In this document: positions 1-8,209 of the stretch, one piece after another
Layout of the letters: each line of letters opens with the position of its first letter
Numbering within the stretch: the stretch's first letter is position 1
The notes under the pieces: model-generated
The model's database searches: none
What the model saw: only the letters and a program-made list of their open reading frames with translations
Told to the model about the DNA's origin: nothing
Source of the DNA: RUG626 sp051866775
GTDB lineage: Bacteria > Bacillota > Clostridia > Oscillospirales > Oscillospiraceae
Reading direction: 5' to 3'
Assembly (NCBI GenBank): GCA_051866775.1
Contig: JBJDXR010000033.1
Location: 1-64,000 of the forward strand
Length of the DNA: 64,000 bases
Translations under genes and position numbers: made by a program

Positions 1-187
1 ACAGTTGGAGCCGTTCGGATTACGATATATCGGATAGCGCTGCAGAACAATTTCCAAAAATCTGATTAGAGTGTATAGTTAAAAAACGCACCATACAGAT
101 TATATTAAAAACCGTGCCGTCTATGACGCGTAGGTTTCCCGTCACGCATGGGAGGTCATAATTTAATTTTGTGCTGCTGCCAGCAGA
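1..187. other. left edge; possible tail of an upstream gene, then the glmM leader
   Basis: An open + frame runs from the window edge (positions 3-65, ending in TGA) with codon choice like its neighbours. It could be the last 20 codons of an upstream gene, but that is too short to identify. The remaining 120 bases before glmM are AT-rich and hold no convincing promoter or terminator. A minus-strand frame covering this stretch also covers the start of glmM and looks like a shadow. Confidence 0.3.
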
Positions 188-199
188 ATGGAGATTAAT

Positions 200-1546
200 A
201 TGTCGAAATATTTTGGTACAGATGGTTTTCGCGGTGAAGCAAACGTGGGCCTGACCGTGGACCATGCTTTTAAAATAGGGCGGTTTCTTGGATGGTATTT
301 CGGTAAGGAGCATAAGTGCCGTATACTAATAGGCAAGGATACCCGCCGCTCCAGCTACATGTTTGAATCAGCCCTCTCCGCCGGTATAACCTCTTCGGGG
401 GCTGATGCATATCTTATGCATGTGACGACCACACCCAGCGTGTCATATATTACAAGGATAGACGATTTTGACTGCGGGATTATGATCTCGGCAAGCCACA
501 ACCCGTATTATGATAACGGCATCAAGCTTATAAATTCCAGCGGTGAAAAGATGGAGGAGGCCGTCCTTGATGAAATAGAGGCATATCTTGACGGCCGTCC
601 GGAAGAGCTTGCTTATGCTGAACGCGATAAGATCGGGCGTACTATCGACTATTCAGCAGGAAGAAACAGATATATCGGTTACCTTATATCACTAGCCACA
701 CACTCTTACAAGGGCAAAAAGGTCGGCCTTGACTGCGCCAACGGCAGCACATGGATGATAGCCAAGAACGTTTTTGACGCCCTTGGCGCGGACACATATG
801 TCATAAACAACAATCCCGACGGGCTTAACATAAATATGAACTGCGGCTCCACACATATTGATGGGCTTCAGAGATTTGTTCTGGAAAACGGTCTTGACGT
901 GGGCTTTGCCTTTGATGGTGACGCGGACAGGTGCCTTGCTGTGGATGAAAAGGGAAATGTTGTTAACGGGGATCTCATTCTCTATATATACGGCAGGTAT
1001 ATGTATGAGCGCGGCAAGCTCGGAGACACAAAGATAGTCACTACTGTCATGTCAAACTTCGGCCTTTATAAGGCCCTTGACGCTGTTGGGATAGGCTATG
1101 AAAAAACGGACGTGGGCGACAAATACGTCTGGGAGAATATGCGTGAGTACGGAAACAGAATAGGCGGCGAGCAATCAGGCCATATTATCCTTGCAAAATA
1201 CGCAACCACCGGCGATGGGATGCTTACGGCTATAAAGCTTATGCAGGTAATGATGGATAAAAAGATGCCGCTTTCAAAGCTCTGTGAGCCGGTAACGGTC
1301 TACCCTCAGGTCCTTAAGAATGTAAAGGTACTTGATAAGGAGCAGACACTGAATGATCCCGATGTGAAAGCGGCGGTGGCTGAGGCAGAGGCGCGTCTTG
1401 GCAGCGAGGGACGCGTGCTTTTGAGAAAGAGCGGCACAGAGCCTGTCCTTCGCGTAATGGCGGAGGCAAAAACTCAGGCGGAATGTGAAATCAACGTGGA
1501 TTCCATAATCGCTGCGATGGCTAAAAAGGGATATCTTATCAAATAA
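200..1546 (+). CDS. glmM: phosphoglucosamine mutase GlmM
   Basis: Converts glucosamine-6-phosphate to glucosamine-1-phosphate in the cytoplasm, on the route to UDP-GlcNAc and peptidoglycan. The 448-residue product has the full alpha-D-phosphohexomutase layout: the phosphoserine loop ISASHNP (Ser99), the metal loop DGDADR (239-244), the sugar-binding GEQSGH (323-328) and the phosphate-binding RKSGTEP (409-415). An ATG 12 bases upstream is in frame, but GGAG at 190-193 is well placed only for the ATG at 200, and MSKYFGTDGFRG is the usual family N-terminus. In many Firmicutes glmM follows cdaA-cdaR; here those genes lie about 47 kb away and glmM is followed by a beta-helix protein. Confidence 0.97.
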   Translation: MSKYFGTDGFRGEANVGLTVDHAFKIGRFLGWYFGKEHKCRILIGKDTRRSSYMFESALSAGITSSGADAYLMHVTTTPSVSYITRIDDFDCGIMISASHNPYYDNGIKLINSSGEKMEEAVLDEIEAYLDGRPEELAYAERDKIGRTIDYSAGRNRYIGYLISLATHSYKGKKVGLDCANGSTWMIAKNVFDALGADTYVINNNPDGLNINMNCGSTHIDGLQRFVLENGLDVGFAFDGDADRCLAVDEKGNVVNGDLILYIYGRYMYERGKLGDTKIVTTVMSNFGLYKALDAVGIGYEKTDVGDKYVWENMREYGNRIGGEQSGHIILAKYATTGDGMLTAIKLMQVMMDKKMPLSKLCEPVTVYPQVLKNVKVLDKEQTLNDPDVKAAVAEAEARLGSEGRVLLRKSGTEPVLRVMAEAKTQAECEINVDSIIAAMAKKGYLIK

Positions 1547-1573
1547 ATCATATAAAGCTGAAAGGCTGAGCTT

Positions 1574-2236
1574 ATGTATAAAACTTTTGAGCTTCTTGAT
1601 ATAACAAAAACTATCGCGGCGCCGCTCTTTGAGGGGACTGAGTATCCCTGGCAGGTGCTTGATAAGATCAGCGATTTTATTAAGGCCGTTGGTAAGACTC
1701 TCCCTGAAAGCGAATATGAAAATACAGCGGAAAATGTCTGGATTGCCAGGGATGCTGTTATATTCCCGTCCGCATATATAAACGGCCCGTGCATAATAGG
1801 CCATGGGACGGAGGTGCGGCACTGTGCGTTTATCCGCGGAAGCGCGCTTATTGGCAACGGCTGCGTTATCGGCAACTCAGTGGAGATAAAAAATGCGGTT
1901 ATTTTTGATTCCGTTCAAGTGCCACACTATAACTATGTGGGTGACTCTGTTCTGGGCTTTCACTCCCATATGGGCGCCGGCTCGATAACGTCAAACGTCA
2001 AGAGTGACAAGACAAATGTCGTTGTTAAAAACGGCTGCGAGCATATTGAGACGGGCAGGAAAAAGTTTGGCGCAATTCTCGGTGATTATGTCGAGGTGGG
2101 CTGCAACAGCGTATTAAACCCCGGTACGGTCATAGGCAGACATTCAAGTATTTACCCGGTGTCCTGCGTTCGGGGAGTTGTACCGGAAAACAGCATATAT
2201 AAGTCCGGAGGAAATATTGTAAAAAAGCTTGGCTGA
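1574..2236 (+). CDS. left-handed beta-helix sugar acetyltransferase-like protein
   Basis: A 220-residue protein whose residues from about 50 onward are isoleucine- and valine-rich hexapeptide repeats typical of left-handed beta-helix acyltransferases. The stretch YVGDSVLGFHSHMGAGSIT resembles the acetyltransferase half of GlmU and of archaeal sugar-1-phosphate acetyltransferases. No nucleotidyltransferase domain is present, so this is not a full GlmU. It starts 27 bases after glmM, so co-transcription and a role in acetylating glucosamine-1-phosphate or a related sugar are plausible, but that is inference from context. It could also act on an unrelated acceptor. Family assignment is good; the substrate is unknown. 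Confidence 0.75.
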   Translation: MYKTFELLDITKTIAAPLFEGTEYPWQVLDKISDFIKAVGKTLPESEYENTAENVWIARDAVIFPSAYINGPCIIGHGTEVRHCAFIRGSALIGNGCVIGNSVEIKNAVIFDSVQVPHYNYVGDSVLGFHSHMGAGSITSNVKSDKTNVVVKNGCEHIETGRKKFGAILGDYVEVGCNSVLNPGTVIGRHSSIYPVSCVRGVVPENSIYKSGGNIVKKLG

Positions 2237-2258
2237 ACTGAAGCTATAGGAGGAAGTT

Positions 2259-2972
2259 ATGCTTAGGATAGAACACCTTACCAAGAAGTACGGCGACAGA
2301 AAGGTTGTAGACGATCTGTCAATACACATTGCCCCCGGAGAGATATGCGGCTTTATCGGTCCAAACGGAGCAGGAAAGACCACGACTATAAAGTCCTGCT
2401 GCGGAATACTAAATTTCGATGAGGGCGAGATATTCGTAAACGGCAGATCAGTAAAGACCGATCCGATTGCCTGCAAGAAGGATCTGGCATATATACCTGA
2501 CGAGCCTGATATGTATGATTTTCTATCCGGTATAAAGTATCTCAATTTTATCGCAGATATCTTCGGCGTATCCAAAAGTGACAGGGAGGAGCGCATACAC
2601 AAGTATGCGGATACTTTTGAACTGACAGACGATCTGGCACAGCCTATATCGGCGTATTCCCACGGGATGAAGCAGAAGCTTGCTGTAATAGCGGGGCTGA
2701 TACATTCCCCGCGCCTTATAATAATGGACGAGCCGTTTGTTGGGCTTGATCCTATTGCAACACATAAGCTGCGCGAGATAATGCGGGAGCATTGCAATGA
2801 CGGCGGGGCCATTTTCTTTTCCACCCACGTGCTTGAGGTAGCAGAGAAGCTGTGCGACAGCGTGGCGATACTCAGGCAAGGAAGGCTTGTGGCTTCCGGG
2901 ACGATGGAATCGGTCAGGGGAGACGCCTCCCTTGAGGAAGTATTCCTTGAATTGGAGGAGAAAAATGTTTAA
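2259..2972 (+). CDS. ABC transporter ATP-binding protein
   Basis: Cytoplasmic ATPase of 237 residues, of the ABC-2 exporter type. Walker A GPNGAGKT is at 34-41, the signature YSHGMKQKL at 133-141, Walker B LIIMDEP at 153-159, and the H-loop histidine is His190 in FFSTHV. A strong AGGAGG-like site precedes the ATG. The stop overlaps the start of the next gene by 8 bases, so the two should be made together as ATPase and membrane partner. The transported substrate cannot be told; single-ATPase exporters of this kind handle drugs, peptides, lipids or polysaccharides. Confidence 0.93.
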   Translation: MLRIEHLTKKYGDRKVVDDLSIHIAPGEICGFIGPNGAGKTTTIKSCCGILNFDEGEIFVNGRSVKTDPIACKKDLAYIPDEPDMYDFLSGIKYLNFIADIFGVSKSDREERIHKYADTFELTDDLAQPISAYSHGMKQKLAVIAGLIHSPRLIIMDEPFVGLDPIATHKLREIMREHCNDGGAIFFSTHVLEVAEKLCDSVAILRQGRLVASGTMESVRGDASLEEVFLELEEKNV

Positions 2973-4560
2973 GGCTCTTCTTAAGATCCGCCTTCTGTCA
3001 TATATTAACGCTTTTACCGGCAAATCTGCAAAAAAAGCAGGCGGTACGAAAAAAGGCCTGCTGTTCGCGCTCCTCTACATATATGTTGCGGTTTGCTTTG
3101 TGATGCTGATGGGTATGTTTTTCAGCTCCTTGGCGGAAGCGTTTTATCTTGCTGGGATCAGCTGGCTGTATTTTGCTTTTTATGGGATTATGGCCTTCGC
3201 CCTGATGTTTGTTTTTAATGTGTTTATGACCCAGTCTCAGCTTTACGACTCAAAAGACAATGAGCTTCTGCTCTCAATGCCGATACCGTCTAAGTTTATT
3301 CTCGGCAGCCGAATCGCAGCTTTGCTGCTTGAAAACTTTGTTTACGGAATTATCGCTGCCGTTCCGGCACTGTTTGTGTGGCTGCGCACTGCGCCCCTCA
3401 GCATTACCGGCGTAATCGCATTTGTTGTTATAACGCTCCTGCTGCCTTTCCTCGCTTTTGCGGTGTCGGGAATATTCAGCTTTTTCCTGCATCTTATAAT
3501 GTCCCGCGTCAGGAACAAGACACTTATAGGGACGCTGTTTTCCGTCGCATTTCTTGCCGCGTACTTTTATTTCTACACAAAGCTCAACACCTACATTCAG
3601 ATGCTGATATTGAACGGCAGCACAATAGCCGAGAAGATATCCAGCGGGGTAAAGCCGGTATACTGGCTGGGCGCTGCTATAGCAGATGGCAGGGTATCGT
3701 ATCTTCTTATGGTTTCGCTCATCATGCTGGCGGCTTTTGGGCTTGTTTTTGCCTTTATTGCCGTCACCTTCAGGAAGATGACCTCAAATAAAAGCGGCGT
3801 ATCAAGGATAAAGTATCAGCGAAAGGGATTAAAGGCGTCGACCGCCTCCGGGGCTCTCCTTAAAAAGGAATTCGGCAGGCTCCTTTCAAGCACCGTATAT
3901 CTTTTAAACGCGGGCATAGGTATACTGTTCATTTTAGCGGCAAGCGTATATCTGATAATTAAAAAGAATGCTGTCGCGGCTATAGTTTCACAGATGTTTG
4001 GACTGAGCGATTATATTGCTCCTGCCGGGGTAATGCTCATTTGCCTGCTGCTCTCAATGGTGCTCTTTTCAGCTCCTTCGATATCGCTGGAGGGGAAAAG
4101 TATATGGATACTGAAATCCTTGCCCATACCCGGCGCGGACATCCTTATAGCCAAGGTAAAAATGCATTTTTATATAGCCGCACCAGTTTCTCTTGTCGCC
4201 TCTGCTGCGCTTATATATGCTGTGGAGATGCCGCCGTTTATGATAGTTATCGCCATCCTGCTGCCGCTGGTTTTCGCAGGCTTTACGGCGCTGCTTGGCA
4301 TAGTTACAAATCTCCGCTTCCCGCGTTTTGACTGGACAAGTGAGGCGCAGGTGGTCAAGCAGGGCGTGTGTGTGCTTATATGTATGTTTGGGACGATGCT
4401 CATAACAATAGTCCCTATCGTGATCTACGCTGCGTTATTATCGGAGATCCTGAGCGCGAATCTTGCCACAGCGATATATACGCTGATTATTCTGGCGGCT
4501 GATGTTATTATGCTTATTTATCTTAAGACTAAAGGCGAAGAGCGCTTCAGCAGGCTTTGA
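2965..4560 (+). CDS. ABC transporter permease, large multi-span membrane protein
   Basis: A 531-residue integral membrane protein with roughly ten or more hydrophobic segments spread over its length, partner of the ATPase immediately upstream. The ATG at 2965 follows TTGGAGGAG (2953-2960) and gives a basic cytoplasmic N-terminus (MFKALLKIRLL). In-frame starts further upstream lie inside the ATPase gene and have no ribosome-binding site. Size and layout match the putative ABC exporter permeases common in clostridia. The substrate is unknown. The gene is followed 25 bases later by proB, which may be read from the same transcript. Confidence 0.85.
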   Translation: MFKALLKIRLLSYINAFTGKSAKKAGGTKKGLLFALLYIYVAVCFVMLMGMFFSSLAEAFYLAGISWLYFAFYGIMAFALMFVFNVFMTQSQLYDSKDNELLLSMPIPSKFILGSRIAALLLENFVYGIIAAVPALFVWLRTAPLSITGVIAFVVITLLLPFLAFAVSGIFSFFLHLIMSRVRNKTLIGTLFSVAFLAAYFYFYTKLNTYIQMLILNGSTIAEKISSGVKPVYWLGAAIADGRVSYLLMVSLIMLAAFGLVFAFIAVTFRKMTSNKSGVSRIKYQRKGLKASTASGALLKKEFGRLLSSTVYLLNAGIGILFILAASVYLIIKKNAVAAIVSQMFGLSDYIAPAGVMLICLLLSMVLFSAPSISLEGKSIWILKSLPIPGADILIAKVKMHFYIAAPVSLVASAALIYAVEMPPFMIVIAILLPLVFAGFTALLGIVTNLRFPRFDWTSEAQVVKQGVCVLICMFGTMLITIVPIVIYAALLSEILSANLATAIYTLIILAADVIMLIYLKTKGEERFSRL

Positions 4561-4585
4561 TTTCTGATCGGAGGATAGTTTTAAT

Positions 4586-5380
4586 ATGCGCATTGTTGTA
4601 AAGGTCGGTACGTCTACGTTAGCGCACCCCACCGGCTGTCTTAATATCAGAAGGGTCGAGCTTTTGACTAAGGTCCTCAGCGATTTAAAAAACAGCGGAC
4701 ATGAGGTTATCCTTGTGTCCTCAGGAGCTATAGGAATGGGCGTCGGTAAGCTGTCCCTCAAGTCACGCCCGGCCGATCTTCCCGGAAAGCAGGCCGCCGC
4801 TGCCGTAGGACAGTGTGAGCTTATGTACACGTATGACAAGCTTTTTTCGGAGTATAACCACACGGTAGCGCAGGTACTTCTGACCGGCGAGGATGTCTGC
4901 AACGAAAAGCGCCGCAGCAATATGAAAAATACACTTATGCGGCTTCTGGAGCTTACGGTGATCCCAATCGTTAACGAGAACGACGCTGTAGTCACGGACG
5001 AGATAGGCGTTGAAAATACCATTGGGGAAAACGATACGCTCTCAGCCATAGTTGCCGAGCTTATTGATGCTGATCTTCTTGTGCTTCTGTCTGATATTGA
5101 CGGCCTTTACACAGCCGATCCGCACAAGTCCGCTGATGCCAGATTGATCGAGACGGTTGAGAAGATAACGCCGGATATTGAGGCGCTTGCCGGAGGTAAG
5201 GGATCGTCGCTGGGCACCGGCGGAATGACAACAAAGCTTACTGCGGCGAGAATAGCCACCGAGGCCGGAATAGATATGATAATCGCAAACGGCCAGAAGC
5301 CTGAGCTTCTGTATGAAATAGGCGAGGGAAAGAGCGTTGGGACAAGGTTTATTGGGAGAAAACATCGTGACAACACATGA
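4586..5380 (+). CDS. proB: glutamate 5-kinase ProB (short form without PUA domain)
   Basis: First step of proline synthesis: ATP-dependent phosphorylation of glutamate to gamma-glutamyl phosphate. The 264-residue protein holds the amino acid kinase fold with VVKVGTST at the N-terminus, SSGAIGMG around 45-52, NENDAV at 130-135 and GTGGMTTKL at 210-218. It ends there, so the C-terminal PUA domain of the roughly 370-residue enterobacterial enzyme is absent, as in many Firmicutes. The gene overlaps proA by 14 bases and heads proB-proA-proC. Only 25 bases separate it from the upstream permease, leaving no room for a T-box leader. Confidence 0.97.
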   Translation: MRIVVKVGTSTLAHPTGCLNIRRVELLTKVLSDLKNSGHEVILVSSGAIGMGVGKLSLKSRPADLPGKQAAAAVGQCELMYTYDKLFSEYNHTVAQVLLTGEDVCNEKRRSNMKNTLMRLLELTVIPIVNENDAVVTDEIGVENTIGENDTLSAIVAELIDADLLVLLSDIDGLYTADPHKSADARLIETVEKITPDIEALAGGKGSSLGTGGMTTKLTAARIATEAGIDMIIANGQKPELLYEIGEGKSVGTRFIGRKHRDNT

Positions 5381-6623
5381 AATTCTTATAAAGGCTAAGG
5401 CCGCAGCCCCTGCGCTTGCGGCGCTTTCTTCAGAAAAAAAGAATGAGGCGATCTACGCGATGGCCGACAGCCTTACGGCAGCTGCCAAAGAGATTATGGA
5501 GGCAAACGCCGCTGATATGGAAGCTGCAAAAGGTAAGATTTCCGATGTAATGCTGGACAGGCTGGCCCTTACTCCCACCAGGATAGACGCCATGGCAGCA
5601 GGGATGTGCGATGTGGCGGCACTTCCTGACCCTGTATGGCAGGTGTTGTCCAGCACCATGCGTCCAAACGGTATTGTAATAGAAAAGACCTCAGTACCCC
5701 TTGGCGTAACGGCCATCATTTATGAGAGCCGCCCAAACGTCACCTCCGACGCTGCGGTGCTGTCGTTTAAAAGTGGAAATGTCTGCGTGCTGCGCAGCGG
5801 CAAGGAGGCGTGGAACAGCGCAAACGCGGTAACGTGCGCTCTCCGCAGAGGACTTAAAGCCTGCGGACTGACAGAGGACTTTATAAATCTTGTCACTGAC
5901 ACTACACGGCAGAGCGCAAACGAGCTTATGACTGCCTCGGGTCTTGTAGACCTTTTGATACCGAGAGGAGGGGCGGGACTTATCCGCTCCTGCGTGGAGA
6001 ACGCTACAGTGCCGTGCATTGAGACAGGTACAGGGATTTGCCATGTATATGTGGACGAATTTGCCGACCTTAACAAAGCGGCAAACATAATTGAAAATGC
6101 CAAGGCCAGCCGCCCGTCTGTCTGCAACGCCGCGGAGGTCTGTCTGGTACACAGCGCTGCTGCGGAACGTTTTTTGCCGATTCTGAAGGAGCGCCTGGTT
6201 GAAGAGCGCATAAAAAAAGGACTTGTCCCGGTGGAGCTTCGCTTGGACGGGAGAAGTCAAGGCTATATCACCGGTACACCTGCGGCTGATAATGATTTTG
6301 ACACGGAGTTTCTCGACTACATCTTAGCCGTTAAGATAGTCGACAGCGTTGATGAGGCTATCGCCCACATTGCCGTCCACTCTACAGGGCACAGCGAGGC
6401 CATCATCACGGAAAACAAGGAGAATGCGCATAAGTTTGTAAAGAGCATAGACAGCGCAGCTGTCTATGTAAATGTGTCCACGCGTTTTACCGACGGCGGG
6501 GAATTCGGCCTCGGCTGCGAGATGGGAATATCAACCCAAAAGCTTCACGCCCGCGGGCCTATGGGGCTTAAGGAGCTTACAACGTATAAATATGTCATTC
6601 ACGGTGATGGGCAGATAAGATAA
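5367..6623 (+). CDS. proA: gamma-glutamyl phosphate reductase ProA
   Basis: NADPH-dependent reduction of gamma-glutamyl phosphate to glutamate-5-semialdehyde, second step of proline synthesis. The product of 418 residues has the aldehyde dehydrogenase fold; the likely catalytic cysteine is Cys225 within IETGTGICHVYVD. The GTG at 5367 is preferred over an ATG 30 bases upstream because GGGAGA (5354-5359) is 7 bases ahead of it and the protein then begins like other ProA enzymes (VTTHEILIKAK). The overlap with proB suggests translational coupling, and the labile intermediate is normally passed between the two enzymes. Confidence 0.97.
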   Translation: MTTHEILIKAKAAAPALAALSSEKKNEAIYAMADSLTAAAKEIMEANAADMEAAKGKISDVMLDRLALTPTRIDAMAAGMCDVAALPDPVWQVLSSTMRPNGIVIEKTSVPLGVTAIIYESRPNVTSDAAVLSFKSGNVCVLRSGKEAWNSANAVTCALRRGLKACGLTEDFINLVTDTTRQSANELMTASGLVDLLIPRGGAGLIRSCVENATVPCIETGTGICHVYVDEFADLNKAANIIENAKASRPSVCNAAEVCLVHSAAAERFLPILKERLVEERIKKGLVPVELRLDGRSQGYITGTPAADNDFDTEFLDYILAVKIVDSVDEAIAHIAVHSTGHSEAIITENKENAHKFVKSIDSAAVYVNVSTRFTDGGEFGLGCEMGISTQKLHARGPMGLKELTTYKYVIHGDGQIR

Positions 6624-6638
6624 TCACGGAGGTATAAA

Positions 6639-7445
6639 ATGTATAAGCTGGGATTTATAGGAGCCGGGCACATGGGCGGCGCCCTTGCGGAGGCCGCTTG
6701 CCGCGGCGGAGACGCGGAGGATGTCATAATCTGCGACGCCAATATGGATCACGCGGCGTCTGTTGCAGCACGTCTTGACTGCACTATGGACTGTGCCTGC
6801 TATGTTGCGGAGAACTCGGAGTTCATATTTATCGGTGTGAAACCGCAAAATATTGCTGACCTTTTTGAGGAAATAGCTCCTGTTCTTTCTGAGAGAAAGG
6901 ACAGATTTGTTCTGGTGTCCATGGCGGCTGGAATAACTATGGAGCGTATTACCGCACTTGTAGGGATCAACTGCCCAATCATTCGGATAATGCCAAATAC
7001 ACCTGTCGCCGTAGAGGCCGGATGTGTACTGTATGCTGCGAACAGCGAGGTAACAGCTGATGAGGTCAGCAGGTTTTTAAAACTCATGCACAGCGCGGGG
7101 AAATTTGTGGAGCTGGAGGAGGATCTGATCGATGCCGGCTGCGCAGTTTCCGGCTGCGGTCCGGCCTTTGTGTATAAGTTCATCCTCGCAATGGCGGAGG
7201 CAGGGGAGAAATGCGGCCTCCCTGAGGATAAAGCTCTGGAGCTTGCCGAACAGACTGTTTTTGGCGCGGCAAAGCTGGCGCTCAATGGCGGGCAGGATCC
7301 CAATAAGCTGTGCAGTGACGTGTGCAGTCCCGGCGGCTCCACTATTGAGGGCGTCAAGAAGCTCAACGCAGGAGCGTTTTCCGACGAGGTGGCTTCAGCT
7401 ATAAAGGCCTCCTTTGACCGTACAAAAGAACTATCGGGCTGCTGA
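6639..7445 (+). CDS. proC: pyrroline-5-carboxylate reductase ProC
   Basis: Final step of proline synthesis: reduction of 1-pyrroline-5-carboxylate to proline with NAD(P)H. The 268-residue protein starts with a Rossmann motif (GFIGAGHMGGAL), followed by PNTPVAV near the middle. The family C-terminal signature follows as SGCGPAFVY, then CSPGGSTIEGV. It lies 15 bases after proA behind a GGAGG site and closes the pro operon. A strong hairpin follows at 7464-7496. With proB and proA it gives a complete glutamate-to-proline pathway in one operon. Confidence 0.97.
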   Translation: MYKLGFIGAGHMGGALAEAACRGGDAEDVIICDANMDHAASVAARLDCTMDCACYVAENSEFIFIGVKPQNIADLFEEIAPVLSERKDRFVLVSMAAGITMERITALVGINCPIIRIMPNTPVAVEAGCVLYAANSEVTADEVSRFLKLMHSAGKFVELEEDLIDAGCAVSGCGPAFVYKFILAMAEAGEKCGLPEDKALELAEQTVFGAAKLALNGGQDPNKLCSDVCSPGGSTIEGVKKLNAGAFSDEVASAIKASFDRTKELSGC

Positions 7446-7463
7446 AGGATCGATAAGATATGG

Positions 7464-7496
7464 TAAAGCTCTGGTGAGTATATCACCAGAGCTTTA
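7464..7496. terminator. bidirectional terminator between proC and DUF4364
   Basis: A perfect 14-bp stem (7464-7477 with 7483-7496) and a 5-base loop. A-rich and T-rich flanks on either side fit termination of proC on the + strand and of the converging DUF4364 gene on the - strand. Confidence 0.85.
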
Positions 7497-7497
7497 A

Positions 7498-8037
7498 TTA
7501 TTTGTCAAGCAGGATATCGATTATTTTTGAGTATATGGACTCAGCGTTTTTCTTAAATCTTGATTCTATTGCAGCCGCCTGCTTATCATCGCCCACCAAA
7601 AGATCCATTGATATTATCGGGCCGATACCGTCTGACATTGACAGCTTGACCGTAAAGCCGCCGCGCATGCGCATCTCATGGGAGGCTTTGATCATGGCGT
7701 TTCTGCGCTGTATATTCGCAAGCGTCGAAGCCGCCTTCTCAGCCCTCATGCGTACTGAATAGGGAAGACCTGATTCAGTGGCTTCACCGTTTATGCGGCC
7801 CTTTTCCGTAATGGAATAGTAGTCGTTATCTGGTCTTGTTTCAACGCTTATATGCCCGGTGCGCGTAAGATCCGTCAAACACTCGGAAAAATCAAAGTAA
7901 CCTATGGCACCATCGCAAAGAAGCGTGATGTCGGTCAGTTCATCCCTTGCGGCCGGCTCCGGAAGACGCCGAAGTATAAACAATATCAGGACCTTAAGAT
8001 CCATCTCACTCTGTATAAAGCCAAAGCGTCCTTCCAA
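7498..8037 (-). CDS. DUF4364 family protein, winged-helix regulator-like
   Basis: A 179-residue protein resembling the clostridial DUF4364 family: an N-terminal winged-helix-like half (LKVLILFILRRLPEPAARDE, then YYSITEKGR in the wing position) and a C-terminal region of unknown role. The start is a TTG at 8037 with GGAG about 8 bases upstream; an internal ATG at residue 12 is possible but poorly served. A good promoter lies at 8073-8101. It is transcribed away from the DUF3048 gene and ends at the shared terminator with proC. A transcription-factor role is inferred from the fold only; no target is evident. Confidence 0.7.
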   Translation of the reverse strand: MEGRFGFIQSEMDLKVLILFILRRLPEPAARDELTDITLLCDGAIGYFDFSECLTDLTRTGHISVETRPDNDYYSITEKGRINGEATESGLPYSVRMRAEKAASTLANIQRRNAMIKASHEMRMRGGFTVKLSMSDGIGPIISMDLLVGDDKQAAAIESRFKKNAESIYSKIIDILLDK

Positions 8038-8072
8038 AATGCCATCTCCAATACCGTTGTTTTTACTTGTGT

Positions 8073-8101
8073 ATTATATACTCTATGTTTAGTTTTCACA
8101 A
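8073..8101 (-). promoter_or_regulatory. promoter of the DUF4364 gene
   Basis: On the - strand, TTGTGA and TATAAT are separated by 17 bases, about 35 bases upstream of the start codon. Confidence 0.65.
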
Positions 8102-8119
8102 GTATTTTTATATCACTGA

Positions 8120-8148
8120 TTGACATAATTCACCTTAAAGCTTAAAAT
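8120..8148 (+). promoter_or_regulatory. promoter of the DUF3048 gene
   Basis: TTGACA (8120-8125) and TAAAAT (8143-8148) are separated by 17 bases, back-to-back with the divergent DUF4364 promoter. The start codon is 62 bases downstream. Confidence 0.7.
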
Positions 8149-8209
8149 AGAGGAGCAATTTTTCGGACAAATTGCATAAAAATGTCATTAATTGTTGAGG
8201 GGTAAGTTG

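Noticed and set aside
4561..4585. Possible T-box leader for proline control ahead of proB
   Set aside because: Only 25 bases separate proB from the upstream permease, too short for a T-box; the same argument applies to the 35 bases before thrC.
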